Source: Gammaproteobacteria bacterium (GTDB lineage: Bacteria; Pseudomonadota; Gammaproteobacteria; Porifericomitales; Porifericomitaceae). Taken from it: a stretch of 40,735 nt of DNA. The stretch is from assembly GCA_014238615.1 (NCBI GenBank), contig JABAAT010000007.1, positions 1-40,735 on the forward strand. The letters run 5' to 3'. Positions within the stretch are counted from its first letter, which is position 1. Each line of letters starts with the position of its first letter. The notes beneath the pieces were generated by a model. The model worked only from the letters and a program-made list of their open reading frames with translations. It had not been told where the DNA came from and ran no database searches. Position numbers and translations under genes: made by a program. This document shows positions 14,413 to 23,822 of the stretch, one piece after another.

Positions 14413-17058
14413 ATGGATACTCCTTTCGCCTTTCAGCTAACCAATATCAATATCGAAGACGAGATGCGGCAGTCCTACCTGGACTACGCCATGAGCGTCA
14501 TCGTGGGTCGTGCCCTGCCGGACGTGCGGGACGGACTGAAGCCCGTGCATCGCCGTGCGCTCTACGCCATGCAGCGCATGGGCAATCACTGGAACCGCGC
14601 GCAGATGAAGTCGGCGCGCGTGGTAGGGGAAATCACCGGTAAGTATCACCCGCACGGGGACAGCGCCGTGTACGAAGCGGTGGTGCGCATGGCGCGGCAT
14701 TTTTCCATGCGCAATCCGCTGGTGGACGGGCAGGGGAATTTTGGTTCCATTGACGGCGACGCGGCGGCGGCGATGCGCTACACCGAGGTGCGCATGGCGC
14801 GCATCGCCCACGAGCTGCTCGCCGACATCGACCGGAACACCATCGACTTCGTGCCGAACTACGACAACTCGGAGCAGGAGCCGACGGTGCTCCCGGCGCG
14901 CTTCCCGAATCTCCTGGTGAACGGTTCCAGCGGAATCGCGGTCGGGATGGCCACCAACATCCCGCCGCACAATCTGCGCGAAGTCATCGACGCGACCATC
15001 GCGCTGCTGAAGCAGCCTGAACTGGGCACGGAGGAACTGCTGCGCTACGTGCATGGGCCGGATTTCCCCACGCGCGGCATCATCAACGGCGCGGCCGGCA
15101 TCCGTGCGGCCTACCGCACCGGGCGCGGGCGCATCCTGGTGCGTGCGCGCACCGAGTTCGAGGAAGCGAAGGGAAGCGCGGGGCCGCGCATCATCATCAG
15201 CGAGCTGCCTTACGAGGTCAACAAAACCCGGCTGCTGCAGAAGATCGTGGAATTGAAACGGGAGAAGCGCCTCACCGGCATCCGCGGGGAGCCGCGCGAC
15301 GAGTCGGACAAGGACGGCATCCGGGTGGTGATCGAGCTCTCCCGGGGGGAAGTCCCGGAGGTGGTGCTGAACAATCTCTACAACCTGACCCAGTTAGAGA
15401 CGGCCTACGGCATGAATATCGTGGCGCTGGAAAACGGGCGCCCGCGCCTGATGCCGCTCAAGGCGATCCTGGAGGCTTTCATCAGGCACCGGCGCACGGT
15501 GGTTTTCCGGCGCAGTGTGCATGACCTGCGCAAGGCGCGGGAGCGGGGGCATATCCTGGAAGGATTGCTGGTCGCGGTGGACGCGGTGGACGCCATGGTG
15601 GAGCTGATCAAGTCCTCCGCGTCGCCGGCCGAGGCGCGCGTTTCCCTCCTGCAGCGCCCTTGGCCGGGGACGGTCATACAGGGACTGCTGCGCGGTGTAG
15701 ATCCAGAATCCCTGCAACTGGAAGATCGGCCGCCCGGCGGCGGCCTGGGCGCGCAAGGCTACGTGCTTTCCGACGCCCAGGCGCAGGCCATCCTGGAACT
15801 GCGGCTGCAGCGTCTCACCGGCCTGGAGCAAGGCAAACTGGTGGAGGAATACCAGGCGTTGGTGAAACAGATCCAGGAGCTGATCGAGATCATCGACCAG
15901 CCGCCGCGCCTGACCCAGGTGGTGCGCGAGGAACTGGAGGAGATTCGCGAGCGCTACGGAGACGAACGCCGCACCGAGATCGTCCAGCAGGGTGAGGAAC
16001 TGGAAATGGAAGACCTCATCGCCGCGGAGAAGCTGGTGGTGATCTTGTCGCGCCGCGGTTATGTCAAGGCACAGCCGGTCTCCGTGTACTGCGCACAGCG
16101 GCGCGGCGGGCGCGGCAAGGCCGCGGCCGGGGTCAAGGAGGAAGATGACATCGATCAGCTGTGCGTGGCGCACAGTCACGACACGCTGCTTTGCTTCTCC
16201 AGCCTGGGCAAGGTCTATTGGCTGCCGCGCGCCTTCAAGCTGCCGAGCGGCAGCCGCACCGCGCATGGGCGGCCTATCGTGAACCTGCTGCCGTTGGCGG
16301 AGGATGAGCACATCCGCACTCTACTGCCGCTCTCCGACCTGCACCAGGAAGACCGCTGGATATTGCTCGCGACCCGGAACGGAACGGTCAAGAAAACCCC
16401 CCTGAACGCCTACAGCCGGCCGCTTCGGTCCGGCATCCGGGCCATCCAGCTGGTGCCCGGGAATCAGCTGGTGGGCGCCGCACTGGTCGGCATCGAAGAC
16501 GAAGTCATACTGTTCTCGGACCTGGGACGGGGCCTGCGCTTCCGAACCTCCGAGGTGCGCTCCATGGGACGCATCAGCCGCGGTGTGCGCGGCCTGCGCA
16601 CGGATGGACAGGTCATCTCCATGCTGCTCCCGGAGCTGCGGGCCACGGTGCTGACGGTCACTGAGCGCGGCTTCGGTAAACGCACTCCGTTCGAGGAGTT
16701 CCCACTCCGGCACCGCGGCGGCATGGGAGTCATCGCCGGCCGCACCGGAAAGCGCAACGGCAAGTTGGTGGGGGCCGTCATCGTACAGGAAAAGGACGAC
16801 ATCTTTCTCATCAACCACCAGGGTCTGCTGATTCGCACGGCGGCGGGGGAAGTGCCGCTGCACAGTCGCAACACCTGGGGTGTGCGGATGATGAGACTGA
16901 AACCGGACGAGCGCCTGGTCGGCGTGGTACGCGTCGCCGATCTGGAAGAACACCTGGGCGGCGCTGCGCCGGCGGCGGACGATGCGGCGCGGGAGGCCGG
17001 GGAAGCCGGATCCAGCCCGGAAACCAGACCGGAAAATCCTGATGGCGGCGCTCGCTGA
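14413..17058 (+). CDS. gyrA: DNA gyrase subunit A
   Basis: The cleavage-rejoining subunit of the A2B2 gyrase that introduces negative supercoils. The 881 aa product is of typical length. The catalytic tyrosine region [10 protein letters not shown] is present, preceded by the quinolone-resistance-determining region [10 protein letters not shown] (the Ser83 equivalent is serine, the Asp87 equivalent is glutamate). The GyrA box QRRGGRG before the C-terminal beta-pinwheel distinguishes it from ParC. The last 35 residues are an acidic, Ala/Glu-rich tail. The ATG at 14413 lacks a strong Shine-Dalgarno but gives the standard N-terminus. It overlaps serC by 17 nt. Confidence 0.97.
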   Translation: MDTPFAFQLTNINIEDEMRQSYLDYAMSVIVGRALPDVRDGLKPVHRRALYAMQRMGNHWNRAQMKSARVVGEITGKYHPHGDSAVYEAVVRMARHFSMRNPLVDGQGNFGSIDGDAAAAMRYTEVRMARIAHELLADIDRNTIDFVPNYDNSEQEPTVLPARFPNLLVNGSSGIAVGMATNIPPHNLREVIDATIALLKQPELGTEELLRYVHGPDFPTRGIINGAAGIRAAYRTGRGRILVRARTEFEEAKGSAGPRIIISELPYEVNKTRLLQKIVELKREKRLTGIRGEPRDESDKDGIRVVIELSRGEVPEVVLNNLYNLTQLETAYGMNIVALENGRPRLMPLKAILEAFIRHRRTVVFRRSVHDLRKARERGHILEGLLVAVDAVDAMVELIKSSASPAEARVSLLQRPWPGTVIQGLLRGVDPESLQLEDRPPGGGLGAQGYVLSDAQAQAILELRLQRLTGLEQGKLVEEYQALVKQIQELIEIIDQPPRLTQVVREELEEIRERYGDERRTEIVQQGEELEMEDLIAAEKLVVILSRRGYVKAQPVSVYCAQRRGGRGKAAAGVKEEDDIDQLCVAHSHDTLLCFSSLGKVYWLPRAFKLPSGSRTAHGRPIVNLLPLAEDEHIRTLLPLSDLHQEDRWILLATRNGTVKKTPLNAYSRPLRSGIRAIQLVPGNQLVGAALVGIEDEVILFSDLGRGLRFRTSEVRSMGRISRGVRGLRTDGQVISMLLPELRATVLTVTERGFGKRTPFEEFPLRHRGGMGVIAGRTGKRNGKLVGAVIVQEKDDIFLINHQGLLIRTAAGEVPLHSRNTWGVRMMRLKPDERLVGVVRVADLEEHLGGAAPAADDAAREAGEAGSSPETRPENPDGGAR

Positions 17059-18154
17059 ACTCCTTCCAGCCGCCGCGCCGGGCGTGCTCTACAACTACTC
17101 GGCCGGGCCGGGCATGCTGCCGCGCGCATTGCTGGCGGAGACGGCGCGGCGAACGCATCCCGAGGACGGCTCCCTGCCGCTGACCGAGTGGTCACATCGG
17201 GACACCCGCTTCGCCGCGCTCGCCGAGCACCTCGAGGAAGGGTTGCGCGAACTGCTGGAGGCGCCGCGCGGCTATCGCTTCCTGTTCCTGCAGGGCGGCG
17301 CGTCGGCGCAGTTCGCCATGCTGCCCATGAACCTGTTGCGCGGGCGGCAAAGCGCCTGTTACCTGCATGGCGGCTATTGGTCGGGACAGGCCCTGGAGGA
17401 AGCGCGCCGCTACGCCGCGGTGCGCGTCGCGGCGCGCGCCGCCGGGGAACCGTGGCGGCTGCCGCCGCGCGCCGACTGGGAACCGGACGAAGCGGCGTCC
17501 TACTTCTACTACACCGACAATGAGACGGTGGAGGGCCTGGAATTCCCAGGCCCGCCCGATGTCGGCGCCCTGCCCCTGGCGGCTGACCTGACTTCCAATT
17601 TCCTGACCCGGCCCCTGGCGCTGGAACGCTTCGCGCTGGTCTTCGCCGGAGCACAGAAAAACCTCGGCAGCGCCGGCCTGACCGTGGTCATCGTGCGTGA
17701 GGAACTGCTTGGTCGGACCCAACCGGGGACGCCCTCGCTCTATGATTACAGCTTGCTGGCGCGGCGGAGCCCGGCCTTTAATACGCCGGTGCTGCCCGCT
17801 TGGTACCTGGCGGAGCGCATGGTGGACTGGACACGCCGGGAGGGGGGACTCAAGGAGATGGAGGCGCGCTGCCGGCGGCGCGCCCGGGAGTTGTACAAGG
17901 TATTGGATGGAAGCGGTTTTTACCAATGCGCCACGGCGCCGGAATGGCGTTCCCGGGTGAATGCCTGTTTCCGCATCGCCGATCGGAGCCTGGAGGCGGA
18001 ACTGCTGCGCGAGGCGGCCGCCGCCGGTCTCGCCGGCCTGGCCGGTCACCGTAGTCGGGGCGGTCTGCGCGCCTCCCTGTACAACGGCATGCCCATGGCC
18101 GGCGCCCGGGTACTGGCGGAATTCCTGCGCGAGTTCGAGCGGCACCATGGCTAA
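17042..18154 (+). CDS. serC: Phosphoserine aminotransferase SerC
   Basis: PLP enzyme converting 3-phosphohydroxypyruvate to phosphoserine (serine synthesis) and also serving pyridoxal phosphate synthesis. The 370 aa product has the YNYSAGPGMLP start, FLQGGASAQFAM, the Schiff-base lysine in FAGAQKNLGSAGLT (residue 206) and HRSRGGLRASLYNGMP near the end. The usual 'ME.SHR' motif reads TEWSHR and is preceded by an atypical HPEDGSLPL, a divergent active-site approach. The ATG at 17042 overlaps gyrA. The stop is 8 nt inside pheA. Confidence 0.95.
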   Translation: MAALAELLPAAAPGVLYNYSAGPGMLPRALLAETARRTHPEDGSLPLTEWSHRDTRFAALAEHLEEGLRELLEAPRGYRFLFLQGGASAQFAMLPMNLLRGRQSACYLHGGYWSGQALEEARRYAAVRVAARAAGEPWRLPPRADWEPDEAASYFYYTDNETVEGLEFPGPPDVGALPLAADLTSNFLTRPLALERFALVFAGAQKNLGSAGLTVVIVREELLGRTQPGTPSLYDYSLLARRSPAFNTPVLPAWYLAERMVDWTRREGGLKEMEARCRRRARELYKVLDGSGFYQCATAPEWRSRVNACFRIADRSLEAELLREAAAAGLAGLAGHRSRGGLRASLYNGMPMAGARVLAEFLREFERHHG

Positions 18155-19283
18155 ACGCGGAAAACCCTCCCCGAATACTCAAGCTTCCGCTGACGCCGCC
18201 ACCGTGGAGCAGGCCATCGCGGACTTCCGCAAAAACATCGACGACGTCGACGACAAGCTGCTGAAGCTGATAGCCGAGCGCGCCGACCTGGTGCGCAAGG
18301 TCGCCGCCACCAAGCGTGATGCGGGCCTGGAGCTGTTCTACCGCCCGGAGCGCGAGGCGCGCATCCTGCGCCGCGTGCGCGCTGCGGGGAAACGCTGCGG
18401 CCTGGGCGGAGAAGCCATGACGCGGCTGTTCCGAGAGCTGATCTCGGCCTGCATGGCCTTGGAACAAAAACTCCACATCGCCTACCTGGGGCCCGAGGGC
18501 ACCTTCACCCATACCGCGACGCTCAAGCATTTCGGGGCCGCCGCGCACCTGGAGGCCTGTCCCAGCATTGACCAGGTCTTCCGGGAGGTGGAATCGGACA
18601 CCAGCCACTGCGGCGTGGTGCCGGTGGAGAACTCCATCGAAGGAGTGGTAAACCACACCCTGGACATGCTGATCCACTCACCGCTGCACATCTGCGGTGA
18701 GGTGCTGCTGCCGGTGCACCAGCACCTGTTCAGCCGGGAAAACACGCTTTCGGCCGTGACCCAGGTGTATTCGCATGCACAATCGCTGGCCCAGTGCCGC
18801 GGCTGGCTGGACACCCATTTGCCCGAAGCGCGACGCATCCCCGTGAACAGCAACAGCGAAGCGGCGGGCCGCGCCGCCACCGAAAAGCACGCCGCCTGCG
18901 TCGCCGGGGAAGCCGCCGCCGCCCTGCATCATCTGCAACGGCTCGAGACACGCATTGAAGACGATCCGGAGAACACCACCCGCTTCCTGGTGATCGGCCG
19001 CCACAACTGCGAGCCCAGCGATCAGGATAAAACCTCGCTGCTGTTCTCCACCGCCAACAAGCCCGGTGCGCTGTATCGCATGTTGTCCTGTTTTGCCGAG
19101 AGCGGAGTCAGTATGAGCCGCATCGAGTCGCGGCCCTCAAGGCGCAGCATGTGGGACTACCTGTTCTTCGTTGATGTGGAGGGACACCAGGAAGACGAGC
19201 GGGTGGCGACCGCCCTGACCAGCCTGCGCAAGCAGGCCGAGATGGTCAAACTGCTCGGTTCCTACCCGCAAGCGGTGCTTTGA
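18147..19283 (+). CDS. pheA: Bifunctional chorismate mutase/prephenate dehydratase (P-protein)
   Basis: Converts chorismate to prephenate and then phenylpyruvate, the committed branch to phenylalanine. The 378 aa product has an AroQ chorismate mutase domain (about residues 18-108, IDDVDDKLLKLIAERADL). A prephenate dehydratase domain follows (about 110-290, AYLGPEGTFTHTA, the PVENSIEGVV motif and a DDPENTTRFLVI block). The C-terminal ACT domain (about 298-375) contains NKPGALYRML and the RIESRPSR motif that binds phenylalanine for feedback inhibition. It overlaps serC by 8 nt and hisC by TTGA. Confidence 0.96.
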   Translation: MAKRGKPSPNTQASADAATVEQAIADFRKNIDDVDDKLLKLIAERADLVRKVAATKRDAGLELFYRPEREARILRRVRAAGKRCGLGGEAMTRLFRELISACMALEQKLHIAYLGPEGTFTHTATLKHFGAAAHLEACPSIDQVFREVESDTSHCGVVPVENSIEGVVNHTLDMLIHSPLHICGEVLLPVHQHLFSRENTLSAVTQVYSHAQSLAQCRGWLDTHLPEARRIPVNSNSEAAGRAATEKHAACVAGEAAAALHHLQRLETRIEDDPENTTRFLVIGRHNCEPSDQDKTSLLFSTANKPGALYRMLSCFAESGVSMSRIESRPSRRSMWDYLFFVDVEGHQEDERVATALTSLRKQAEMVKLLGSYPQAVL

Positions 19284-20419
19284 ACGATTCCGCGGTGCCT
19301 GCCTCCGACCCGCTGCGCCTGGCCGTGCCCGGCGTCGCCGCCCTGCGTCCCTACCAGCCGGGCCGTCACCTGCGCGAGATCATGCGCGCTTACGGCCTGC
19401 GGGATGTGATCAAGCTGGCTTCCAATGAAAACCCCCTGGGACCCGGGACCCGGGCCAGGGCCGCCCTGGAGAACCTGCCCGAAATAGGGCGCTACCCGGA
19501 CGGCGGCGCCGCGGAATTGCGGGCCGCCCTGGCGGAGCGGCATGACGTCCAGGTTCAGCAGATTACCTTGGGCAATGGTTCCAACGAGGTCCTGGAACTG
19601 GCCGCGCGGGCGGTCGTGAGTCCCGCGCATGAAGTCCTGTTCGCGGCGCATTCCTTCATCGTCTATCAACTCATCACGGCCGCCATCGGCGCCGGTGCGG
19701 TGCAGGTGCCGGTTGCAGCTGACTACGGCTACGAGGTGGAGGCTTTTCTCGCCGCCCTGGGTCCGCGCGCCCGGCTGCTGTTTCTTGCCAATCCGAACAA
19801 TCCCACCGGCGCCTGGCTGAACGCGGAGAGGTTGCGGTGTCTCCTGGCAGCCATCCCGCCGCACCTGGTGGTGGTGCTCGATCAAGCCTACGCCGAATAT
19901 GCCGAGGCTCCCGACTACCCGGACTGCATCCCATGGATCCAGGAATTCCCGAACCTGGTGGTGACCCGAACCTTCTCCAAGATCCACGGCCTGGCCGGTC
20001 TGCGGGTCGGCTACGCGGTATCCCACCCGGATCTGGCCGACCTGATGAACCGGGTGCGACAACCCTTCAACGTGAACAGCCTGGGACAACTCGCGGCCCT
20101 TGAGGCGCTCGGCGACGAAAGCCATGTGCGGCGCAGCCGGGAACTGAACCGGGCCGGCCTGGAACAGTTGCGTGCGGGGCTAAACGAGATGTCCGTGCCC
20201 TGCCTGCCCGCGCGCACGCACCCGCAAGGCAATTTCCTGTGCCTGGATCTGGGTCGCGACGCCGCGCCGACCTCCGAGGCCCTGCTGCGCCGCGGCGTCA
20301 TCGTCCGCCCGATAGCCGAATACGGCCTGCCCGGGCAGTTACGGGTCAGCGTCGGCCTGGAGTCGGAAAATCAGCGTTTCCTGAAGTCCCTGGCGGAAAC
20401 CTTGGAAGATTCCACGTGA
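19280..20419 (+). CDS. hisC: Histidinol-phosphate/aromatic aminotransferase
   Basis: A class I/II PLP aminotransferase of the HisC family, 379 aa. Features are LASNENPLGPG, FLANPNNPTGAWL, the DQAYAEYAE motif, the Schiff-base lysine in TRTFSKIHGLAGLRVGY (residue 234) and RPIAEYGLPGQLRVSVG. Located between pheA and tyrA, it may serve as the phenylpyruvate/hydroxyphenylpyruvate or histidinol-phosphate aminotransferase, or both. Sequence does not separate these. The TTG start at 19280 is inferred from the TTGA overlap with pheA. A GTG at 19295 is the alternative. Confidence 0.92.
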   Translation: MNDSAVPASDPLRLAVPGVAALRPYQPGRHLREIMRAYGLRDVIKLASNENPLGPGTRARAALENLPEIGRYPDGGAAELRAALAERHDVQVQQITLGNGSNEVLELAARAVVSPAHEVLFAAHSFIVYQLITAAIGAGAVQVPVAADYGYEVEAFLAALGPRARLLFLANPNNPTGAWLNAERLRCLLAAIPPHLVVVLDQAYAEYAEAPDYPDCIPWIQEFPNLVVTRTFSKIHGLAGLRVGYAVSHPDLADLMNRVRQPFNVNSLGQLAALEALGDESHVRRSRELNRAGLEQLRAGLNEMSVPCLPARTHPQGNFLCLDLGRDAAPTSEALLRRGVIVRPIAEYGLPGQLRVSVGLESENQRFLKSLAETLEDST

Positions 20420-21336
20420 GCGACGCAACGAACGCCGGGCGCGGCCTGCGCATGGGGTTGCTGGGTGTCGGGATGATCGGCGGCTCGTTGGTCCACGCGC
20501 TGCGCCGCGCGGGAGCGTTATCCTCGGTCAGCGGCTGGGATCCGGATCCCGAGGTGCTGCACTATGCCATGGAGCATGGTCTGCTGGACCATGCCGCGGC
20601 AACGCCCGCGGCAGTGGCGCGGGAAGCCGACCTGGTGGTCCTGGCGGCGCCGCCGGCGGCCTGCGCCGAACTGTTCGAGACCCTGGCGCCGGTACTGCAC
20701 CCCGGACAGTTGCTCACCGACACCGTCAGCGTGAAACGCGCGCCGATCGCCGCGGCACGGGCTTCCCTGGGGGCGCTGTTACCCCGTTATGTGCCCGGCC
20801 ATCCGATAGCCGGCACGGAGCACAACGGCCCGGCGGCCGCCGACCCGGAACTCTTCAAAGGCTGCGCCACGGTACTGACCCCTCTGCCCGAGACCGATGC
20901 CGCGGCGCTCAAGGCCATCGCTGATTTATGGCGCCGCGCCGGGGCGCGCGTGCTGCACATGGAAGCCGCGCGGCACGATGCAATCTTCGCCGCCACCAGT
21001 CACCTGCCGCACTTCCTGGCCTACTCCCTGGTGGATTTTCTCTCCAGCCTGGAAGAGGAGGGGGAGATCTTCAGACACGCCGCCGGCGGCTTCGCCGACT
21101 TTACGCGCATCGCCTCCAGTTCCCCGCGCATGTGGCGCGAGGTGTGCGCTGGCAACCGCGACCTGCTGTTACCGCTGCTGCACCGCTTCGAGACCAGGCT
21201 GGGCGGCTTGCGCAAGCTGCTGGAAGAGCAGGACTGGGAGCATCTGGAGGAGCGCTTCCGACACGCCAAGCAGGAACGCGACGCTTACCTGGAAGACCCA
21301 GGAACGTGGCGCGACGGCTCCTCCGATGGAAACTGA
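20416..21336 (+). CDS. tyrA: Prephenate/arogenate dehydrogenase TyrA
   Basis: Oxidative decarboxylation of prephenate towards tyrosine. The 306 aa product has the nucleotide-binding GLLGVGMIGGSL (about residues 14-25), VSVKRAPI, and the active-site GHPIAGTEHNG (about residue 130). The helical C-terminal domain ends RDAYLEDPGTWRDGSSDGN. There is no ACT domain. The GTG at 20416 overlaps hisC (GTGA). Its last 84 codons are the source of the duplication that lies between it and aroA. The stop lies 11 nt inside the following chimeric frame (ATGGAAACTGA). In Pseudomonas the equivalent genes are fused into one TyrA-AroA protein. Confidence 0.95.
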   Translation: MSDATNAGRGLRMGLLGVGMIGGSLVHALRRAGALSSVSGWDPDPEVLHYAMEHGLLDHAAATPAAVAREADLVVLAAPPAACAELFETLAPVLHPGQLLTDTVSVKRAPIAAARASLGALLPRYVPGHPIAGTEHNGPAAADPELFKGCATVLTPLPETDAAALKAIADLWRRAGARVLHMEAARHDAIFAATSHLPHFLAYSLVDFLSSLEEEGEIFRHAAGGFADFTRIASSSPRMWREVCAGNRDLLLPLLHRFETRLGGLRKLLEEQDWEHLEERFRHAKQERDAYLEDPGTWRDGSSDGN

Positions 21337-21598
21337 GTATCAGGTCGGCGCCGGCGGCTGCGCCGACTTGACGCGCATCGTCTCCCGCTCCCCGCGCATG
21401 GGGCGCAAGGTGGGCGCCGGCCGCCGCTTCGAGACCAGGCCGGGCGGCTTGCGCAAGCTCATGGAAGAGCAGGACCGGGAGCGCCTGGAAGAGCGCTTCC
21501 GACACGCCGGGCGGGAACGCGACGCTTACCTGGAAGACCCAGGAACGTGGCGCGGCGGCTCCTCCGATGGAAACTGAGTATCGGGTCGGCGCCGGCGG
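21083..21598. repeat. Tandem duplication of the tyrA/aroA junction
   Basis: Copy 1 (21083-21350) carries the tyrA 3' end and the first codons of an AroA N-terminus. Copy 2 (21351-21591) repeats it with substitutions and an internal 27 bp deletion. Each boundary falls at the same CCGGCGG microhomology (21083, 21351, 21592). The 70 bp around the stop/start overlap are nearly identical between copies (period 241 bp), while the 5' part is more diverged. Confidence 0.92.
21326..21577 (+). CDS. Chimeric ORF: AroA N-terminus joined to TyrA C-terminus (83 aa)
   Basis: The ATG at 21326 overlaps the tyrA stop by 11 nt. The first 11 residues (METEYQVGAGG) match the AroA start, and the rest aligns with the TyrA C-terminus from ADLTR to the end SSDGN, lacking nine residues (NRDLLLPLL). 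Its own stop overlaps the aroA ATG by the same 11 nt, so it links tyrA to aroA translationally. Many hydrophobic residues of the TyrA domain have become Arg or Gly, so a folded TyrA activity is unlikely, but the frame and overlaps are intact. It may act only as a translational relay, or be an expressed peptide of unknown role. Confidence 0.7.
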   Translation: METEYQVGAGGCADLTRIVSRSPRMGRKVGAGRRFETRPGGLRKLMEEQDRERLEERFRHAGRERDAYLEDPGTWRGGSSDGN

Positions 21599-22970
21599 AC
21601 GCCTGCGCGGGCGCGTAGCAATACCCGGAGACAAGTCCATCTCGCAGCGGGCCCTGCTGCTGGCAGCCGTGGCCGAAGGCGAGAGTGAACTGCAGGGCCT
21701 GCTGGACTCCGAGGATGTGCGCACCACCGCCTCGGCGTTGCGCGCCCTGGGGGTGGACTGGCGCTGGCGCGGCGCGGCGCTGCGGGTGCACGGCACCGGC
21801 CCGGCCGCCCTGCACGCTCCCAGGCAGGCGCTGGATCTCGGTAACTCGGGCACCGGGGTACGCCTGCTGACCGGGTTGCTCTCCGGACTCGGCCTGGCGG
21901 CCACCCTGGACGGCGACGCTTCCCTGCGCCGCCGCCCCATGCGCCGCATCGTTGAACCTCTGCGCTGCATGGGCGTGCGCCTGCAGTGCACCGACGCCGG
22001 CACCCTGCCCCTGCGCCTGGACGGCGGCGCTCAACCCGCCGGTATTCATTACCGACTGCCGGTGCCCAGCGCCCAGCTGAAGTCCTGCCTGCTGCTGGCC
22101 GGCCTGCACGCGCGCGGGCGCACCTGTCTGAAGTGGGAAAAACCCACCCAACTGGGCCACGCCGCGCTGGAAATGCGGGACCACACGGAAAACCTGCTTG
22201 AAGCTTTCGGCGCCGCACCGGAACGCGCCCCGGGCCAAGTCTGCCTGGAGGGCGGAACAGGTCTGCGCGGCGCCCGTATCCCGATACCAGGCGACCTGTC
22301 CTCGGCGGCCTTCTTCCTGGTAGGAGCCTCCATCGCACCCGGTTCAGAACTGCTCATCGAGGGGGTGGGAGTGAATCCCACACGCCGCGCGGTCCTGGAG
22401 ATCCTGCGCGCCATGGGAGCCGATATCGAGGAGCGTCCGCGCCCGGCCTTGCTGCCCGGCGAGCCACTCTGCGATCTGCGCGTACGCACCGCCGCCCTGC
22501 GCGCCGTGCGCGTTGCAGACAACGCCTCCAGCGACGACGTGGCGCGGTTGCCCGTGCAGGTGGTGGCAAACGCCATCGACGAATGGCCGGCCCTGATGAT
22601 CGCCGCCGCCTGCGCGCGCGGGCGCAGCGTGCTGCGGGGGGCCCGGGAACTGCGGTTCAAGGAAAGCGATCGCATTGAGACGCTGGCGGCTGGCCTGGAA
22701 GCCCTGGGCGTAGAGCTGCGGCGGCTGCCGGACGGCCTGGAAATCAACGGCGGCCGCCTGCACGGCGGGGTAGTGGACGGATGCGGCGACCATCGCATCG
22801 CCATGGCCTTTGCCATGGCCGCGGCGGCCGCGGACGGCCCCGTACAGATCTTGAACTGTGCCGGCGTCTCCACCTCTTTCCCCGGCTTTCCGGAAGCCGC
22901 CCGCAAGGCCGGATTGGAGTTGGAAGTGACAGCGGGCGCATCACCCGAAACCGAGGCCCGTGACCGCTGA
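21567..22970 (+). CDS. aroA: 3-phosphoshikimate 1-carboxyvinyltransferase (EPSP synthase)
   Basis: Transfers enolpyruvate from PEP to shikimate-3-phosphate in the shikimate pathway. The 467 aa product is longer than the usual 425-450. It has the first-domain PGDKSISQRALLLAAVAEG (about residues 20-38), DLGNSGTGVRLLTGLLSG (about 90-107), DGDASLRRRPM, and the second-domain RFKESDRIE with GCGDHRIAMAFA near the C-terminus. The ATG at 21567 overlaps the chimeric ORF (ATGGAAACTGA). The stop is 11 nt inside cmk. GNSGTG rather than the E. coli-type GNAGTA is a sub-family difference in the PEP-binding loop. Confidence 0.96.
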   Translation: METEYRVGAGGRLRGRVAIPGDKSISQRALLLAAVAEGESELQGLLDSEDVRTTASALRALGVDWRWRGAALRVHGTGPAALHAPRQALDLGNSGTGVRLLTGLLSGLGLAATLDGDASLRRRPMRRIVEPLRCMGVRLQCTDAGTLPLRLDGGAQPAGIHYRLPVPSAQLKSCLLLAGLHARGRTCLKWEKPTQLGHAALEMRDHTENLLEAFGAAPERAPGQVCLEGGTGLRGARIPIPGDLSSAAFFLVGASIAPGSELLIEGVGVNPTRRAVLEILRAMGADIEERPRPALLPGEPLCDLRVRTAALRAVRVADNASSDDVARLPVQVVANAIDEWPALMIAAACARGRSVLRGARELRFKESDRIETLAAGLEALGVELRRLPDGLEINGGRLHGGVVDGCGDHRIAMAFAMAAAAADGPVQILNCAGVSTSFPGFPEAARKAGLELEVTAGASPETEARDR

Positions 22971-23670
22971 AGTGCCGGTATTGACCCTGGACGGGGCCGG
23001 CGCCACCGGAAAGGGAACCCTGGGCCTGCGCCTGGCCGACTGGCTGGGTTGGCATTTCCTGGACAGCGGCGCGTTCTACCGGGCGCTCGCGCTATGCGCC
23101 CTGGAGGCCGGCCTGAAACCGGGGGACGAGCGGCGCCTGGTTTCACTGGCCGAATCCATGGAGCTTTCCTTCAAGACGCGGGACGGGAGTGCGCGGGTCT
23201 TCCTGGGAACGCGGGAAGTCACCGCGAAGCTGCGGCGCGAAGAGGTGGGGCGGGCGGCTTCCATCAACGCCGCGCAACCAACCGTGCGCGCCGCCCTGCT
23301 GGAAACGCAGCGCACTTTCCTGCGCCCCCCCGGCCTGGTGGCGGATGGCCGCGACATGGGCACGGTGGTGTTTCCCCGCGCCCCCCTTAAGTTCTACCTC
23401 ACCGCGAGCCAGGAACAACGCACCCTGCGCCGCCACCACCAATTGAAAGAAATGGGCCTGGATGCTAGTATGGCCCACATTGGAAGTGCCTTATCCGAAC
23501 GTGACCAGCGCGACGGCACGCGCACCGCCGCACCCATGCGGCCCGCCCCAGACGCGATCTTCATCAACACCACCGAACTCGGTCGGGATGAAGTTTTTGC
23601 GTGTGCGGAACGTTGGGTGCGCAGGCGTTTTCAAGTCCCGGCCACGGAGGAATCCGGTGCGGGAACTTGA
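22960..23670 (+). CDS. cmk: Cytidylate kinase
   Basis: Phosphorylates CMP and dCMP with ATP. The 236 aa product has a P-loop written GAGATGKGTLG (commonly GPSGSGKGT), then DSGAFYRALAL, the VADGRDMGTVVFP motif and a lid around RDQRDGTRT. The start is GTG at 22960, overlapping aroA by 11 nt. The cmk-rpsA neighbourhood is conserved in gammaproteobacteria. Confidence 0.95.
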   Translation: MTAEVPVLTLDGAGATGKGTLGLRLADWLGWHFLDSGAFYRALALCALEAGLKPGDERRLVSLAESMELSFKTRDGSARVFLGTREVTAKLRREEVGRAASINAAQPTVRAALLETQRTFLRPPGLVADGRDMGTVVFPRAPLKFYLTASQEQRTLRRHHQLKEMGLDASMAHIGSALSERDQRDGTRTAAPMRPAPDAIFINTTELGRDEVFACAERWVRRRFQVPATEESGAGT

Positions 23671-23727
23671 TGCATGGATTCAAAGGAAGGCAGCTCTTCC
23701 ATGGGCCCCGCCCCGTTGCATGCGCGT

Positions 23728-23746
23728 CAGCGGTGACACACCGCTG
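23728..23746 (+). promoter_or_regulatory. rpsA leader hairpin
   Basis: CAGCGGTG-ACA-CACCGCTG forms a perfect 8 bp stem with a 3 nt loop, 76 nt before the rpsA ATG. There is no recognisable Shine-Dalgarno before rpsA (the 12 bases before the ATG read AAGTAAATGTTC followed by T). This recalls the structured, Shine-Dalgarno-poor leader through which E. coli S1 represses its own translation. A role here is inferred. Confidence 0.45.
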
Positions 23747-23822
23747 TCCCCCAACCATCCAGACCCCGTGCGGCTCCCCCGTTTCAGGAGCGCGCGCCAA
23801 CCCAGATTGAAGTAAATGTTCT

